A stretch of DNA of 42,647 nucleotides from Nonomuraea antri (GTDB taxonomy: Bacteria; Actinomycetota; Actinomycetes; Streptosporangiales; Streptosporangiaceae): contig NZ_JABCPZ010000079.1 of NCBI RefSeq assembly GCF_013283785.1, positions 1 to 42,647 of the forward strand, given 5' to 3'. The notes below the pieces were generated by a model. The model was not told the DNA's origin and made no database searches. It saw only the letters and a program-made list of their open reading frames with translations. Shown here piece by piece: positions 31,680-40,456 of this stretch. Both the position numbers and the translations under genes were made by a program. How positions within the stretch are numbered: the stretch's first letter is position 1; each line of letters starts with the position of its first letter.

Positions 31680-32993
31680 TCAGCGTCTCGGCAGCCGGAT
31701 GGTGACCACCAGGCCCCCGCCGTCGCGCGGCACGGCGGTCACATTCCCCCCGTGTGCCTGGACGACGGCGCGGACGATGGACAGCCCGAGGCCCGCTCCC
31801 TTGGCCGACTCAACGCGGTCCGCGTTGAGCCGTCTGAAGGGCTCGAACAGGCTGTTCACCTCGTATGCCGGGACGTGCTGGCCCGTGTTGGCCACCTGAA
31901 CAACCAAGCCCCCGTCCACCATTCCCGTTCGGATCCAGACTTTTCCGTTTTCGGGAATGTTGTACTTCACCGCGTTCTCGAGCAGGTTGCTGACGGAGCG
32001 TTCCAGCAGCACCGGGTCGCCGATCGTGGGGGCCGCGCCCAGATCAGTGCTTATCGTCACACCGTGTTCCTCGGCGAACGGCGTGACCTGCTCCACGGCG
32101 GTGCGCGCCACGTCCTGGACGTCCACCGGCTTGCGCACGGCCAGCTCGCGCTCGCTCCTGGCCAGCAGCAGCAGGCCCTCGATGAGCTTCTCGTTGCGGG
32201 CGTTGACCTCCAGGAGGGTGCGGCCGAGCGCCTTGAGGTCCGCTGAGGCCTCCGGGTCGGACAGGGCGATCTCCAGGACCGTCCTGTTGATGGTGAGGGG
32301 CGTACGCAGCTCGTGAGAGGCGTTGGCGACGAATCTGCGCTGGGCGTCGAAGGCGATGTTGAGCCGGGTGAGCATGTCGTCGAAGGTGTCGGCCAGCTCC
32401 TTCAGCTCGTCGTCCGGGCCGTGCAGGTCGATGCGCTGGTGCGCCAGCGTGCTCTCGGACAGCTTGCGCGCGGCGGCGGTCATCTGGCTGACCGGCTTGA
32501 GCGCGCGGTCGGCGACGAAGTAGCCGATGATGAGCGCCAGGATGGCCACGCCGATCAGGGCCATGAGCGCGTTCTGCAGGAGCAGGTCTCGTGCGTTCTG
32601 CACGGTCAGCTCCTTGGCCTGGGCCCACTTGACCTGGAAGATGGCCGCGTCGATGGCGTCGACGCCGCGGGTGTCGATCTGCGGCCAGCCCGCCACGATC
32701 GCGTTGCCGACGATGGCGTACATGGTGAACAGCAGCACGGCCCCGGCCAGGAAGACGAAGCCGCCGTAGGTGACGGTGAGCCGCCAGCGGATGCTGACCT
32801 TGCCCTGCAGCCCCCTCATCCGCTCCATCGTCGTGCGCTGCTGCGCGGCGGCGTGGCCAGGCGGGGCGGGGCCGTCCCAGGCCGGTGGGCCCGTGGGCGG
32901 CGGCGCCTCCTGCACGCGCGTCGCCTTGCGTGCCGAGTGCGGGCTGATCATCGGGTGCGTCGGGCCCGCCTTGGGGTCTGGCCGTTCGCTCAC
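31680..32993 (-). CDS. cutS: CutS-like sensor histidine kinase
   Basis: This membrane sensor kinase has 437 residues. The order is a long Pro-rich cytoplasmic N-terminus (about 75 residues), one membrane helix (FVFLAGAVLLFTMYAIVG), an extracytoplasmic loop of about 60 residues, a second helix (ALIGVAILALIIGYFVA), HAMP, HisKA with the phospho-accepting His in ASHELRTPL, and the HATPase domain (N box NLLENAVKYN; G box GAGLGLSIV). The loop contains no Cys. The GTG at 32993 overlaps the cutR stop (GTGA). The cutRS name rests on likeness to Streptomyces CutRS and on the hemH-IMPase neighbours. Confidence 0.85.
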   Translation of the reverse strand: MSERPDPKAGPTHPMISPHSARKATRVQEAPPPTGPPAWDGPAPPGHAAAQQRTTMERMRGLQGKVSIRWRLTVTYGGFVFLAGAVLLFTMYAIVGNAIVAGWPQIDTRGVDAIDAAIFQVKWAQAKELTVQNARDLLLQNALMALIGVAILALIIGYFVADRALKPVSQMTAAARKLSESTLAHQRIDLHGPDDELKELADTFDDMLTRLNIAFDAQRRFVANASHELRTPLTINRTVLEIALSDPEASADLKALGRTLLEVNARNEKLIEGLLLLARSERELAVRKPVDVQDVARTAVEQVTPFAEEHGVTISTDLGAAPTIGDPVLLERSVSNLLENAVKYNIPENGKVWIRTGMVDGGLVVQVANTGQHVPAYEVNSLFEPFRRLNADRVESAKGAGLGLSIVRAVVQAHGGNVTAVPRDGGGLVVTIRLPRR

Positions 32994-33643
32994 AACTTGT
33001 ATCCCACTCCGGGTACGGTCTCGATCACCTGGGGGTCGCCCAGCTTCTTGCGCAGCGTCATCATGGTCACGCGAACCACGTTGGTGAACGGGTCGATGTT
33101 CTCGTCCCACGCCTTGTCCAGCAGGTCCTCCTGGCTGACCACGGCGCCCTCGGCGCGCATCAGCTCCTCCAGGACCGCGAACTCCTTCTTGGTCAGGACG
33201 ATCTCCTTGCCGTCGCGCTCCACCAGCCGCTTGCCCGGGTCGAGCCTGATCCCGGCCCGCTCCAGCACCGGCGGCAGCGCGGGCGCGGAACGGCGGCCGA
33301 GCGCGCGCACCCTGGCCACCAGCTCGATGAACACGAACGGCTTGGCCAGGTAGTCGTCGGCGCCCAGGCCGAGGCCCTCCACCTTGTCGTCCACGTCGCC
33401 CGAGGCGGTCAGCATCAGGATGCGCGAGGCGGAACGCTGCTCCACCAGCCGGCGGCACACCTCGTCGCCGTGCACGACCGGCAGGTCGCGGTCCAGCACG
33501 ATCACGTCGTAGTCGATGTAGGAGGTGCGCTCCAGCGCGCCCCCGCCGTCGTAGGCGACGTCGACCGCCATGGCCTCGCGCCGCAGCCCCGTCGCGATCG
33601 CGTCGGCGAGCACCCGCTCGTCCTCAACCACCAGCACCCGCAC
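32990..33643 (-). CDS. cutR: CutR-like response regulator (OmpR family)
   Basis: This 217-residue regulator has a receiver domain with the acidic pair Glu7/Asp8, phosphoacceptor Asp51 (VIVLDRDLP) and Lys in the YLAKPF segment. An OmpR-type winged helix follows (LTKKEFAVLEELMRAEGAVVSQEDLL; NVVRVTMMTLRKKLG; VPGVGYKL). Sequence and length closely match Streptomyces CutR as I remember it. GTG 33643 is preferred because GAGAGGTG lies seven bases upstream; the in-frame ATG at 33673 would skip it. It is co-transcribed with cutS, and target genes are not evident here. Confidence 0.88.
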   Translation of the reverse strand: MRVLVVEDERVLADAIATGLRREAMAVDVAYDGGGALERTSYIDYDVIVLDRDLPVVHGDEVCRRLVEQRSASRILMLTASGDVDDKVEGLGLGADDYLAKPFVFIELVARVRALGRRSAPALPPVLERAGIRLDPGKRLVERDGKEIVLTKKEFAVLEELMRAEGAVVSQEDLLDKAWDENIDPFTNVVRVTMMTLRKKLGDPQVIETVPGVGYKL

Positions 33644-33801
33644 GCCGGTACACCTCTCTCCGATTCTGGTCATTCATTCTGCCCACAGACTCGATAAGCG
33701 CACGGTAAGACATGTTCAGCCCCGGGTGAGGCCCCGGTCGGGCATCCCGCGGCGAAATTCATGTTTCGGAGGGCGAGAACCCGGGGTATGCCTGCGGAAC
33801 A

Positions 33802-33831
33802 CCCATTGCCCGGACATGAACCCGCAATGGG
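33802..33831. promoter_or_regulatory. Inverted repeat CCCATTGC-N14-GCAATGGG in the cutR/small-protein region
   Basis: Eight-base perfect arms at 33802-33809 and 33824-33831 flank 14 bases. The repeat lies 50 bp before the small-protein start and about 160 bp from the cutR start, in a 237-bp divergent gap. It could be an operator for either gene or a leader hairpin. The rest of the gap shows no further clear signal. Confidence 0.45.
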
Positions 33832-33880
33832 CGCACATCGCCCCCACGCAAGACTGAACCCCCCTGAGAGAGTAGGTGAG

Positions 33881-34045
33881 ATGGGCGAGTTCACGACCAC
33901 GATCGAAACCCGACTCGACCAGGCCTACAAGGGTCTTCGGGAGGCGCGGAGCACCGGCGACGACTACCTCGCCGACACGCTCACCGCCGAGATCGAGGAC
34001 CTGCGCCGCCTGGCCGACGATCATGGCATCCCGCTGAACGGATAG
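33881..34045 (+). CDS. Conserved small acidic helical protein (54 aa)
   Basis: This 54-residue protein is predicted to be almost entirely helical: an amphipathic stretch TTIETRLDQAYKGLREARSTGDDY followed by TAEIEDLRRLADDHGI. It is acidic, has no Cys and no membrane segment. A similar small protein is, as I recall, encoded between cutR and the inositol monophosphatase gene in Streptomyces, which supports it as a real gene. ATG 33881 follows GAGAGAGTAGGTGAG. A strong terminator lies just downstream. Function unknown. Confidence 0.8.
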   Translation: MGEFTTTIETRLDQAYKGLREARSTGDDYLADTLTAEIEDLRRLADDHGIPLNG

Positions 34046-34062
34046 AGCCGCCGTCAGCGGAC

Positions 34063-34104
34063 GCGAACGGCCGGGGCCCAGGAGGAGGGGCGCCGGCCGT
34101 TCGC
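34063..34104. terminator. Strong 12-bp stem terminator between convergent genes
   Basis: GCGAACGGCCGG (34063-34074) pairs perfectly with CCGGCCGTTCGC (34093-34104) around an 18-base loop. It lies between the small-protein gene (stop 34045) and the convergent inositol monophosphatase gene (stop 34124), so it can terminate both. Confidence 0.8.
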
Positions 34105-34123
34105 CGTGCGGGCGGTCGCCCGC

Positions 34124-34912
34124 TCAGACGTCGCGTTCCGGATCGAGCGGGACGAGCAGGTCGTGCAGCTCCTCGAACAGCCCGGCGGCGGCGCACAGCG
34201 TCAGATCGGTGTTGGCCGGACGGCCGCGCAGCCCGCCGAGCCTGGCGCCCGCCTCGGTGGCGATCAGGCCGGCCGCGGCGTAGTCCCAGCGGTTGACGCC
34301 GCGCTCGTAGTAGGCGTCCACCCGTCCCGCGGCCACCGAGCACAGGTCGATGGCGCACGAGCCGCCGCGCCTGATGTCGCGTACGCGCGGCAGCACCTGG
34401 GCCACCACCTGACCCTGGACGGCCCGCCGGTCGGCGCCGTAGCCGAATCCGGTGGCCACCAGCGCCCGTTCCAGCGGCACGCCGGTGTTGCAGCGCAGCC
34501 GCTCGCCGCCGAGCCAGGCGCCCTCGCCGCGGGCCGCGCAGAACAGCTCGCCCCTGGCCGGCAGGTTCACCGCGCCGGCCACGACCTCGCCGTTCACCTC
34601 GACCGCGATCGACACCGCCCAGTCGGGCAGCCCGTACAGGAAGTTGACCGTGCCGTCGATCGGGTCGACGACCCAGCGCACGTCGGACTCGCCGCGCGCC
34701 TCGCCCTCCTCCTCGCCGAGGATCGTGTCGTCGGGCCTGGCGGCCAGGATGCGCTCGCGGATGAGCTGCTCGGACGCCTTGTCGAGGATGGTGACCACGT
34801 CGGTGGGGCTGGACTTGGTCTCCACGGCCCCGGACATCGTGGGCCGCCTGGCCAGCAGCATGTCGCCGGCCTCGCGGGCGATGTCCTCGGCCAGTTTCGC
34901 GAAGCCGGGCAT
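34124..34912 (-). CDS. Inositol monophosphatase family protein
   Basis: This Mg-dependent, Li-sensitive-type phosphatase of 262 residues shows the family metal motifs: GEEEGE, VVDPIDGTVNFLYG, and the C-terminal NRWDYAAAGLIATEAG. Likely substrates are inositol 1-phosphate or other sugar phosphates; SuhB-type roles are also possible. ATG 34912 overlaps the S9 peptidase stop as TGATG; GTG 34915 just before it would overlap as GTGA. It is co-transcribed with that peptidase gene. The position beside cutRS and hemH agrees with the Streptomyces order. Confidence 0.92.
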   Translation of the reverse strand: MPGFAKLAEDIAREAGDMLLARRPTMSGAVETKSSPTDVVTILDKASEQLIRERILAARPDDTILGEEEGEARGESDVRWVVDPIDGTVNFLYGLPDWAVSIAVEVNGEVVAGAVNLPARGELFCAARGEGAWLGGERLRCNTGVPLERALVATGFGYGADRRAVQGQVVAQVLPRVRDIRRGGSCAIDLCSVAAGRVDAYYERGVNRWDYAAAGLIATEAGARLGGLRGRPANTDLTLCAAAGLFEELHDLLVPLDPERDV

Positions 34913-36924
34913 CACACCACCGAGTCCGGGCGCTTCCACTCCTGGCCGAGCACGTGCTGGGCGAGGAAGGCCAGGACGGTCTCGTACCAGGCGACGGCGT
35001 TGCCCGGCTTGAGTATCCAGTGGTTCTCGTCGGGGAAGTACAGGTACTTGGACTCGACGCCGGTGCGCTGCAGGTCCCACCACAGGCGCAGGGCCTCGCC
35101 GATGGGCACCCGGTAGTCCTTGTCGCCGTGGATGACCAGCATCGGCGTGGTGATCTTGTCCAGGCTGAGGTGCGGCGACAGCAGCTGGTAGCGTTCCGCG
35201 CCCGGCGCGCCGAACTCGCGCTGCCAGTACGAGGAGGCGTCGGTGGTGCCGACGAACTGGTCGAGGTTCCACAGCGAGGCGTGGGTGACGATGGCCTTGT
35301 AGCGGTCGCTGTGACCGGCGATCCAGTTGGCCATGTAGCCGCCGAACGAGCCGCCCATCGCGGCGATGCGCTCGCTGTCGATGTCGTCCCTGGCCAGCGC
35401 GGCGTCCACGATGGCGTCGAGGTCGGCCTGGGTGCGCGGGCCCCAGTTGCCCCAGCCGCGGTCGATCCACTCCTGGCCGTAGCCGGTGGACAGGCACGGG
35501 TCGGGCATCAGCACCGCGTAGCCGTGCTGCGCCATGATCCACGCCTGCCAGCGCCACTGCCAGTCGTTCCACGAGGCGATCGGGCCGCCGTGGATCCACA
35601 GCAGGAACGGCGCGGGGTCGTCGGCGGAGGCGCCTTCGGGCAGCACGAGCCAGCCGCGCACGGTCGCGCCGTCGTCGGCGGTGGCGGAGATCTCGGTGAG
35701 CGTGCCGGGCACCTCGGGACGCGGCGCGGGCGAGGGCAGGTCGGTGATCTCGCCGGTGGCGAGGTCGATCCTGGCCGGGGCCGGGGCGAGGTCGATGGCG
35801 CTGCGCAGCGCGTAGAGCGTGGTTCCGTCGGCGGCGGGGTTGGGCGCGAGGTAGGCGGCGTGGTCCTGGGTGAGCCTGGTGGTCTCGCCGTCCAGCGGGA
35901 CGCGGAAGAGCGGGCGGCGGCCCTGGAAGTCGGCCACCAGGTGGACGGCCGTGGAGTCCGGCGTCCAGGCCAGGTCCATCGGGAACAGGTCGCCGGCGTA
36001 GGTGCGGCCCTGGCCGGTGGCCAGGTCGCCGATCCACAGCTCGGCCTTGGCCGACACCTCCAGGCTGTCGACGCGGTCGCGCGAGCAGGCCACGCGGGCG
36101 CCGTCGGGCGAGATCGCCAGCGGCCCGGTGAAGTCGAAGCCGGTCTCGGTGAAGAGCGTGCGGCGTTCGCCGGTGGCCACGTCGATGGCGACCAGGTCGC
36201 TGCGCAGCTCGCCGCCGGGCAGCGGGATCCGCCAGGTGGCGACCACGGTGGCGCCGTCGGGGGTGAGCTCGAAGGCGACCTCGCGCAGCGCCTCGCCGGC
36301 GTCGGGGGTCAGGTCGCGGACGTCCTCCAGCCGGTCGGCGCCGAGCCTGGCGGCGAACAGGCGGGTGCGGCCGGGGCCGAGGTCGTGGTCCCAGAAGCGG
36401 ACGGGGTAGCCCTCGTACAGGATGGCGCTGATGCCGGCGTCCTTGCGGGCCTTGCGCCGTTCCTCCTCGGTGGACTCCTCGCCGTCGAGCACGTCGGCGG
36501 CGAACACCACGACGTCGCCCGCGGCGCGCACGGCGCCGATGCCGCCTGGGCGGGTGGCGATCTGGCGGGCCTCGCCGCCGGCGCGGGGCAGCAGCCACAG
36601 CGAGGGCGTCTCGTCGGAGGAGTCCTTGACGGTCGCGTCGGCGCGGGCCGAGGTGAACAGCACGTCGCCGGACGCGGTGAAGACGGCCTGGCTCTCGCCC
36701 TTGGCCGAACGCGTGAGCCGGTACGGCGCGGTGTCGGGGGATCCGGTGTGCGGACCAGAGAGGGGACCAGGGAGCGGAATCGCCCAGAGCGCGGTTCCGT
36801 ACGACTTGCCGTCGGGGTTCAGCGACTGGACCACCGAGACGAGCCTGGACTCGTCGGGCGAGAGCTTCAGCGAGAGGACTCGCGGAATGGCTACATAGTC
36901 GCGTATGTCGTTGAATGCGCTCAC
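34912..36924 (-). CDS. S9 family prolyl oligopeptidase-like serine peptidase
   Basis: This 670-residue enzyme has an N-terminal beta-propeller (repeated blades such as AFELTPDGATVVATWR and LAISPDGARVACSRD) that limits access to short peptides, followed by an alpha/beta hydrolase domain. The catalytic triad is visible: Ser526 in GGSFGGY, Asp603 in HGDKDYRV and His635 in ENHWI. No signal peptide is seen, so it is probably cytoplasmic. GTG 36924 follows GGAGAGGTAGG. It overlaps the IMPase gene and is divergent from hemH, with 56 bp between their starts. Confidence 0.92.
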   Translation of the reverse strand: MSAFNDIRDYVAIPRVLSLKLSPDESRLVSVVQSLNPDGKSYGTALWAIPLPGPLSGPHTGSPDTAPYRLTRSAKGESQAVFTASGDVLFTSARADATVKDSSDETPSLWLLPRAGGEARQIATRPGGIGAVRAAGDVVVFAADVLDGEESTEEERRKARKDAGISAILYEGYPVRFWDHDLGPGRTRLFAARLGADRLEDVRDLTPDAGEALREVAFELTPDGATVVATWRIPLPGGELRSDLVAIDVATGERRTLFTETGFDFTGPLAISPDGARVACSRDRVDSLEVSAKAELWIGDLATGQGRTYAGDLFPMDLAWTPDSTAVHLVADFQGRRPLFRVPLDGETTRLTQDHAAYLAPNPAADGTTLYALRSAIDLAPAPARIDLATGEITDLPSPAPRPEVPGTLTEISATADDGATVRGWLVLPEGASADDPAPFLLWIHGGPIASWNDWQWRWQAWIMAQHGYAVLMPDPCLSTGYGQEWIDRGWGNWGPRTQADLDAIVDAALARDDIDSERIAAMGGSFGGYMANWIAGHSDRYKAIVTHASLWNLDQFVGTTDASSYWQREFGAPGAERYQLLSPHLSLDKITTPMLVIHGDKDYRVPIGEALRLWWDLQRTGVESKYLYFPDENHWILKPGNAVAWYETVLAFLAQHVLGQEWKRPDSVV

Positions 36925-36980
36925 GTGATCGAACCTACCTCTCCGGAGGGACCGCCCGCACGCCGACATAGGGTTGCGAC

Positions 36981-37928
36981 GTGGGAACTTACGATGCTCT
37001 GCTGCTGCTGTCGTTCGGCGGCCCTGAAGGCCCCGACGACGTGCTCCCGTTCCTGGAGAACGTCGTGCGCGGCCGCGGCGTGCCCAGGGAGCGGCTGCTG
37101 GAGGTCGCCGAGCACTACCAGGGCTTCGGCGGCGTCAGCCCGATCAACCGGCAGAACCGCGACCTCGTCGAGGCGCTGCGCCCGGTGATCGACGTGCCGG
37201 TCTACTGGGGCAACCGCAACTGGCACCCGTTCGGCGAGGACACCGTGCGGCGGATGAAGGCCGACGGCGTGCGCAGGGCCGCGGTGTTCGCCACGTCGGC
37301 GTTCGCGGGCTATTCGAGCTGCAGGCAGTACTACGAGGACATCGCCAGGATCTCCGTCGATGGCGGCCCCGAGCTGGTGAAGATGCGCCACTACGGCGAG
37401 CACCCCGGGTTCGTCGCGGCCATGGCCGACCACGTGCGCGACGCGCTGGAGCGGCTCGGCCGCGACGACGCCCGCCTGGTCTTCACCGCGCACAGCATCC
37501 CGGTCTCGATGGCCGAGACCGCCGGGCCGTCCGGCGGGCTGTACGAGGCGCAGCTGCGCAGGAGCGCCGAGCTGGTCAACCGGGAGCTCGGCCGCGACCA
37601 GCCGTGGGACCTGGTGTGGCAGTCGCGCAGCGGGCCGCCGCAGGTGCCGTGGCTGGAGCCGGACGTGTGCGACCACCTGCGCAAGACCGACGCCCCCGCG
37701 GTGGTGCTGGTGCCGATCGGCTTCGTCTCCGACCACATGGAGGTCGTCTACGACCTCGACACCGAGGCCAGGCAGGTGGCCGGCGAGCTGGGGCTGCCGA
37801 TGGAGCGGGCGGCGACGGCGGGCACGCACCCGCGGTTCGTCCGCATGGTGCGCGAGCTCATGGACGAGCCGGAGCCGACCCCGTGCCCGCTGACCTGCTG
37901 CCCGCCGCCCCGCCGGGTTCACGCGTAG
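36981..37928 (+). CDS. hemH: Ferrochelatase (coproporphyrin ferrochelatase, CpfC type)
   Basis: The enzyme inserts Fe2+ into a porphyrin; in actinobacteria the substrate is coproporphyrin III, giving coproheme. The 315 residues show the catalytic His171 in FTAHSIPV, the acidic partner Glu254 in HMEVVYDLD, and QSRSGPPQVPWLEPDV. Four Cys fit the 2Fe-2S site known from mycobacterial ferrochelatase: Cys114 (SSC) and a C-terminal group, Cys302, Cys306 and Cys307. GTG 36981 lacks a ribosome site; CATAGGGT 7-14 bases upstream could be a -10 for a leaderless transcript. The stop region overlaps the convergent transglycosylase gene by 10 bp. Confidence 0.93.
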   Translation: MGTYDALLLLSFGGPEGPDDVLPFLENVVRGRGVPRERLLEVAEHYQGFGGVSPINRQNRDLVEALRPVIDVPVYWGNRNWHPFGEDTVRRMKADGVRRAAVFATSAFAGYSSCRQYYEDIARISVDGGPELVKMRHYGEHPGFVAAMADHVRDALERLGRDDARLVFTAHSIPVSMAETAGPSGGLYEAQLRRSAELVNRELGRDQPWDLVWQSRSGPPQVPWLEPDVCDHLRKTDAPAVVLVPIGFVSDHMEVVYDLDTEARQVAGELGLPMERAATAGTHPRFVRMVRELMDEPEPTPCPLTCCPPPRRVHA

Positions 37929-39112
37929 GCGCGGGCGTAGCCCTCGGCCAGGCTCATGACCTTGTTCACGTAGTCCCAGGAGTGGTTGTAGAACCAGATC
38001 GCCTTGCGTAACCTCTCGCCGCCCTGGCCGGCCTTGTTGGCGCACAGGTAGTTGGCCGCGCCGGGCACGGCGTCGTACGGGCTCCAGATGTCCTTCTTGC
38101 CGTCGCCGTCGCCGTCCACGCCGTAGTGTTTCCAGGTCGCGGGCATGAACTGCATCGGCCCGAGCGCGCCGGCGCTCGACGGCCCGTTGTTGCGTCCGTG
38201 GCCGCTCTCGACCTGGCCGATGGCCGCGAGCACGGTCCACGACAGTCCTGGGCAGCGGGTGGCGGCGGCCTTGTAGAGCTCCAGGTAGCTGCTCGGCCGG
38301 CCGACGGTGACGGTGGCGGGCTGCTGCGGCTTGGGCGTGGCGGCCCGGCGCGTGTCGGCGTCGAGCATGACGATCTGGGCGTCCTTGCCGAGCAGCTTGC
38401 GCACGCCGGCCTCGCTGATCTTGCCGGGTTTGCCGTGCAGCAGCACCGCCACGCCTGGGGCCAGGCCGAGCGCCTTGCCCAGTTCGGCGCCGACCAGCGC
38501 GTCCACGCCTTTGAGCCCGAGCGTGGCCGAGGCGGCCAGCCGGAGTCTCGGGCCGCCGTCCACCTGGTAGTGGGCGCCGGGGATCATGCCGTTCCTGCGT
38601 GCCGTGGCCATGTCGACGACGAGCTCGCCCCTGGCCAGGGCGCTCCAGACGGCGGGCTGGTCGGCGACGGGCTGGGGCGTCCAGGAGCGGAAGTGCGCCG
38701 GGTCGACGGCCAGCAGGTTCAGCGGGGTGCCGGAGATCTTGACCGAGCCGGCGTCCACGACGATCACCTTCTGCACGTCGCGCAGCGCGCCGAGCGCGTG
38801 CCGGGTCTGCCGGGGCACGGCCGCCGGGGTGACGGCGAGCACGCGGGGCGGGGTCGCGGTGACGCCGGGGCCGCCCTGGCCGAAATCGGTGACGGGCGCG
38901 GCGCTGGGTACGAGGCTGTCGAGCCGGGGCGCGGGCTGCTGCGGCCGGCGCTCCTGCTGCCCCGCCGCCTGGCTGACCGGCGCCTGCGCCGTCCTGAGCA
39001 GGTCCTCGCCGAGGATCAGCGCGAGCGCGCCGCCCGCTCCGGTGATGGACAGCACCGCGACGACCATGAGCACGACCGCGCGGACGGAGGGAAGACCGGA
39101 CACTGGGGACAC
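37919..39112 (-). CDS. Secreted or membrane-anchored lytic transglycosylase
   Basis: This 397-residue protein starts with a membrane or signal segment (AVVLMVVAVLSITGAGGALALIL) and a Pro/Gln-rich linker. A middle domain of about 180 residues has no assignment I trust. The C-terminal SLT-type domain begins near residue 288: WTVLAAIGQVESGHGRNNG contains the catalytic Glu, followed by GPMQFMPATWKHYG and YDAVPGAANYLC. It would cleave peptidoglycan glycan strands with 1,6-anhydro formation. GDGDGKKDIWSP may bind Ca2+. GTG 39112 is used; GTG 39103 is an alternative. A rare TTA codon (38009-38011, Leu368) lies near the end. Confidence 0.88.
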   Translation of the reverse strand: MSPVSGLPSVRAVVLMVVAVLSITGAGGALALILGEDLLRTAQAPVSQAAGQQERRPQQPAPRLDSLVPSAAPVTDFGQGGPGVTATPPRVLAVTPAAVPRQTRHALGALRDVQKVIVVDAGSVKISGTPLNLLAVDPAHFRSWTPQPVADQPAVWSALARGELVVDMATARRNGMIPGAHYQVDGGPRLRLAASATLGLKGVDALVGAELGKALGLAPGVAVLLHGKPGKISEAGVRKLLGKDAQIVMLDADTRRAATPKPQQPATVTVGRPSSYLELYKAAATRCPGLSWTVLAAIGQVESGHGRNNGPSSAGALGPMQFMPATWKHYGVDGDGDGKKDIWSPYDAVPGAANYLCANKAGQGGERLRKAIWFYNHSWDYVNKVMSLAEGYARAYA

Positions 39113-39196
39113 GTTACTTGACTTGCCGAAATATCACTTGCTGTCGTCGCGGATCGTGCGTCATTGTTAGGGCGTTTGACGTAAGGGGGAAATGAC

Positions 39197-40402
39197 GTGG
39201 TCGGGCCTTACCGGGGATTGTTCGACGGGCCCGGGGTCAAGGGTTTCGTGGTGGCCGGGTTCTTCGGCCGGATGCCGATGTCCATGCTCGGCATCGGGGC
39301 CGTACTCCTGATCACCGGCGCCCACTACGACTACGCCGTCGCGGGAGCGGTCTCCGGGGTCGTCAGCGTCGCCTTCGCCGTCGCCGCGCCGCTGTCCGGG
39401 CGGCTGGTCGACAAGGCCGGCCAGGCCCGGATCATCGTGCCGTTCGCCGTGGTCAACGGGCTGGCGCTGGCCGGGCTCATGCTCTGCGTGGCGTTCGGGC
39501 TGCCCGAGTGGACGCTCTACGCCGCATCCCTGCTGGTCGGCGCGACCTCGCTGTCGATCGGATCCATGGTCAGAGCCCGCTGGTCGAACCTGCACGCAGG
39601 ATCGAGCAAGCTGCACACGGCCTTCGCGTTCGAGTCGGTCGTCGACGAGGTCATCTTCGTCACCGGTCCCGCGCTGGTCACCGTGCTGGCCACGACGATC
39701 AACCCGTACGCCGGACTGATCGTGGCGCTGGTGGCCAGCCTGGCCGGGTGCCTGGCCCTGGCGGCGCAGCGGCGCACCGAGCCGCCGGTGAGCAGGATCA
39801 AGACCGGTGGCGGCGGCACGCCCATCACGATCCCCGGCATCGCACTGCTGGCCTGCGTCTACGTGGCGCTGGGCGCGGTGTTCGGCTCGGTGGACCTCAT
39901 CACGGTGGCCTTCGCCGAGGAGCACGACGTGAAGTGGGCCGCCGGGTTCCTGCTGGCCTCGTTCGCGGGCGGCTCGATGGTGTCGGGGCTCTGGTTCGGC
40001 GCGCGGGCCTGGAAGATCTCGCTGCGTGGCCGGTTCGTGCGGACGCTCGGCGTGTTCGTCGTCGGGCTGCTGCCGATCATGTTCATCGACAGCGTGCCGA
40101 TCATGGCGATGGCGCTGTTCCTGGCCGGACTGGCCATCTCGCCGACGCTCATCACCGGGTTCTCGCTGACCGAGCGGCTGGTGCCGCCGTCCCTGCTCAC
40201 CGAGGGCATGGCGTGGATCTCCACGTCGATCGGGCTGGGGGTGGCGATCGGCGCGGGCGCGGGCGGGCGGCTCACCGAGCTGTACGGCCCGTCCAACGCC
40301 TACGGCTTCGCGCTGGGCGCGGCGGCGCTGGCGGTCGTCGTCGGTGTCGGAGGTTCGGGTTTGCTGAGACTTCCCGAAGCGCCTTCACCCCCCAAGAGTT
40401 GA
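39197..40402 (+). CDS. MFS transporter
   Basis: This 401-residue protein has about twelve hydrophobic helices. The start GLFDGPGVKGFVVAGFFGRMPMSMLGIG and the motif A-like loop APLSGRLVDKAGQARI are typical of a small MFS group common in actinobacteria. FAFESVVDEVIFVTGPALVT in the middle is another conserved stretch. Substrate unknown; export is likely. GTG 39197 follows AGGGGGA with good spacing. It diverges from the transglycosylase gene. Confidence 0.87.
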   Translation: MVGPYRGLFDGPGVKGFVVAGFFGRMPMSMLGIGAVLLITGAHYDYAVAGAVSGVVSVAFAVAAPLSGRLVDKAGQARIIVPFAVVNGLALAGLMLCVAFGLPEWTLYAASLLVGATSLSIGSMVRARWSNLHAGSSKLHTAFAFESVVDEVIFVTGPALVTVLATTINPYAGLIVALVASLAGCLALAAQRRTEPPVSRIKTGGGGTPITIPGIALLACVYVALGAVFGSVDLITVAFAEEHDVKWAAGFLLASFAGGSMVSGLWFGARAWKISLRGRFVRTLGVFVVGLLPIMFIDSVPIMAMALFLAGLAISPTLITGFSLTERLVPPSLLTEGMAWISTSIGLGVAIGAGAGGRLTELYGPSNAYGFALGAAALAVVVGVGGSGLLRLPEAPSPPKS

Positions 40403-40456
40403 TCCGCTACGGTCGGGACATCCCTCGCAACATCCATCACATTGGAAACTTTTGCT

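Noticed and set aside
31381..31899. Plus-strand frames in the gap between DUF4193 and cutS
   Set aside because: They overlap cutS antisense, show no family resemblance and have weak coding bias.
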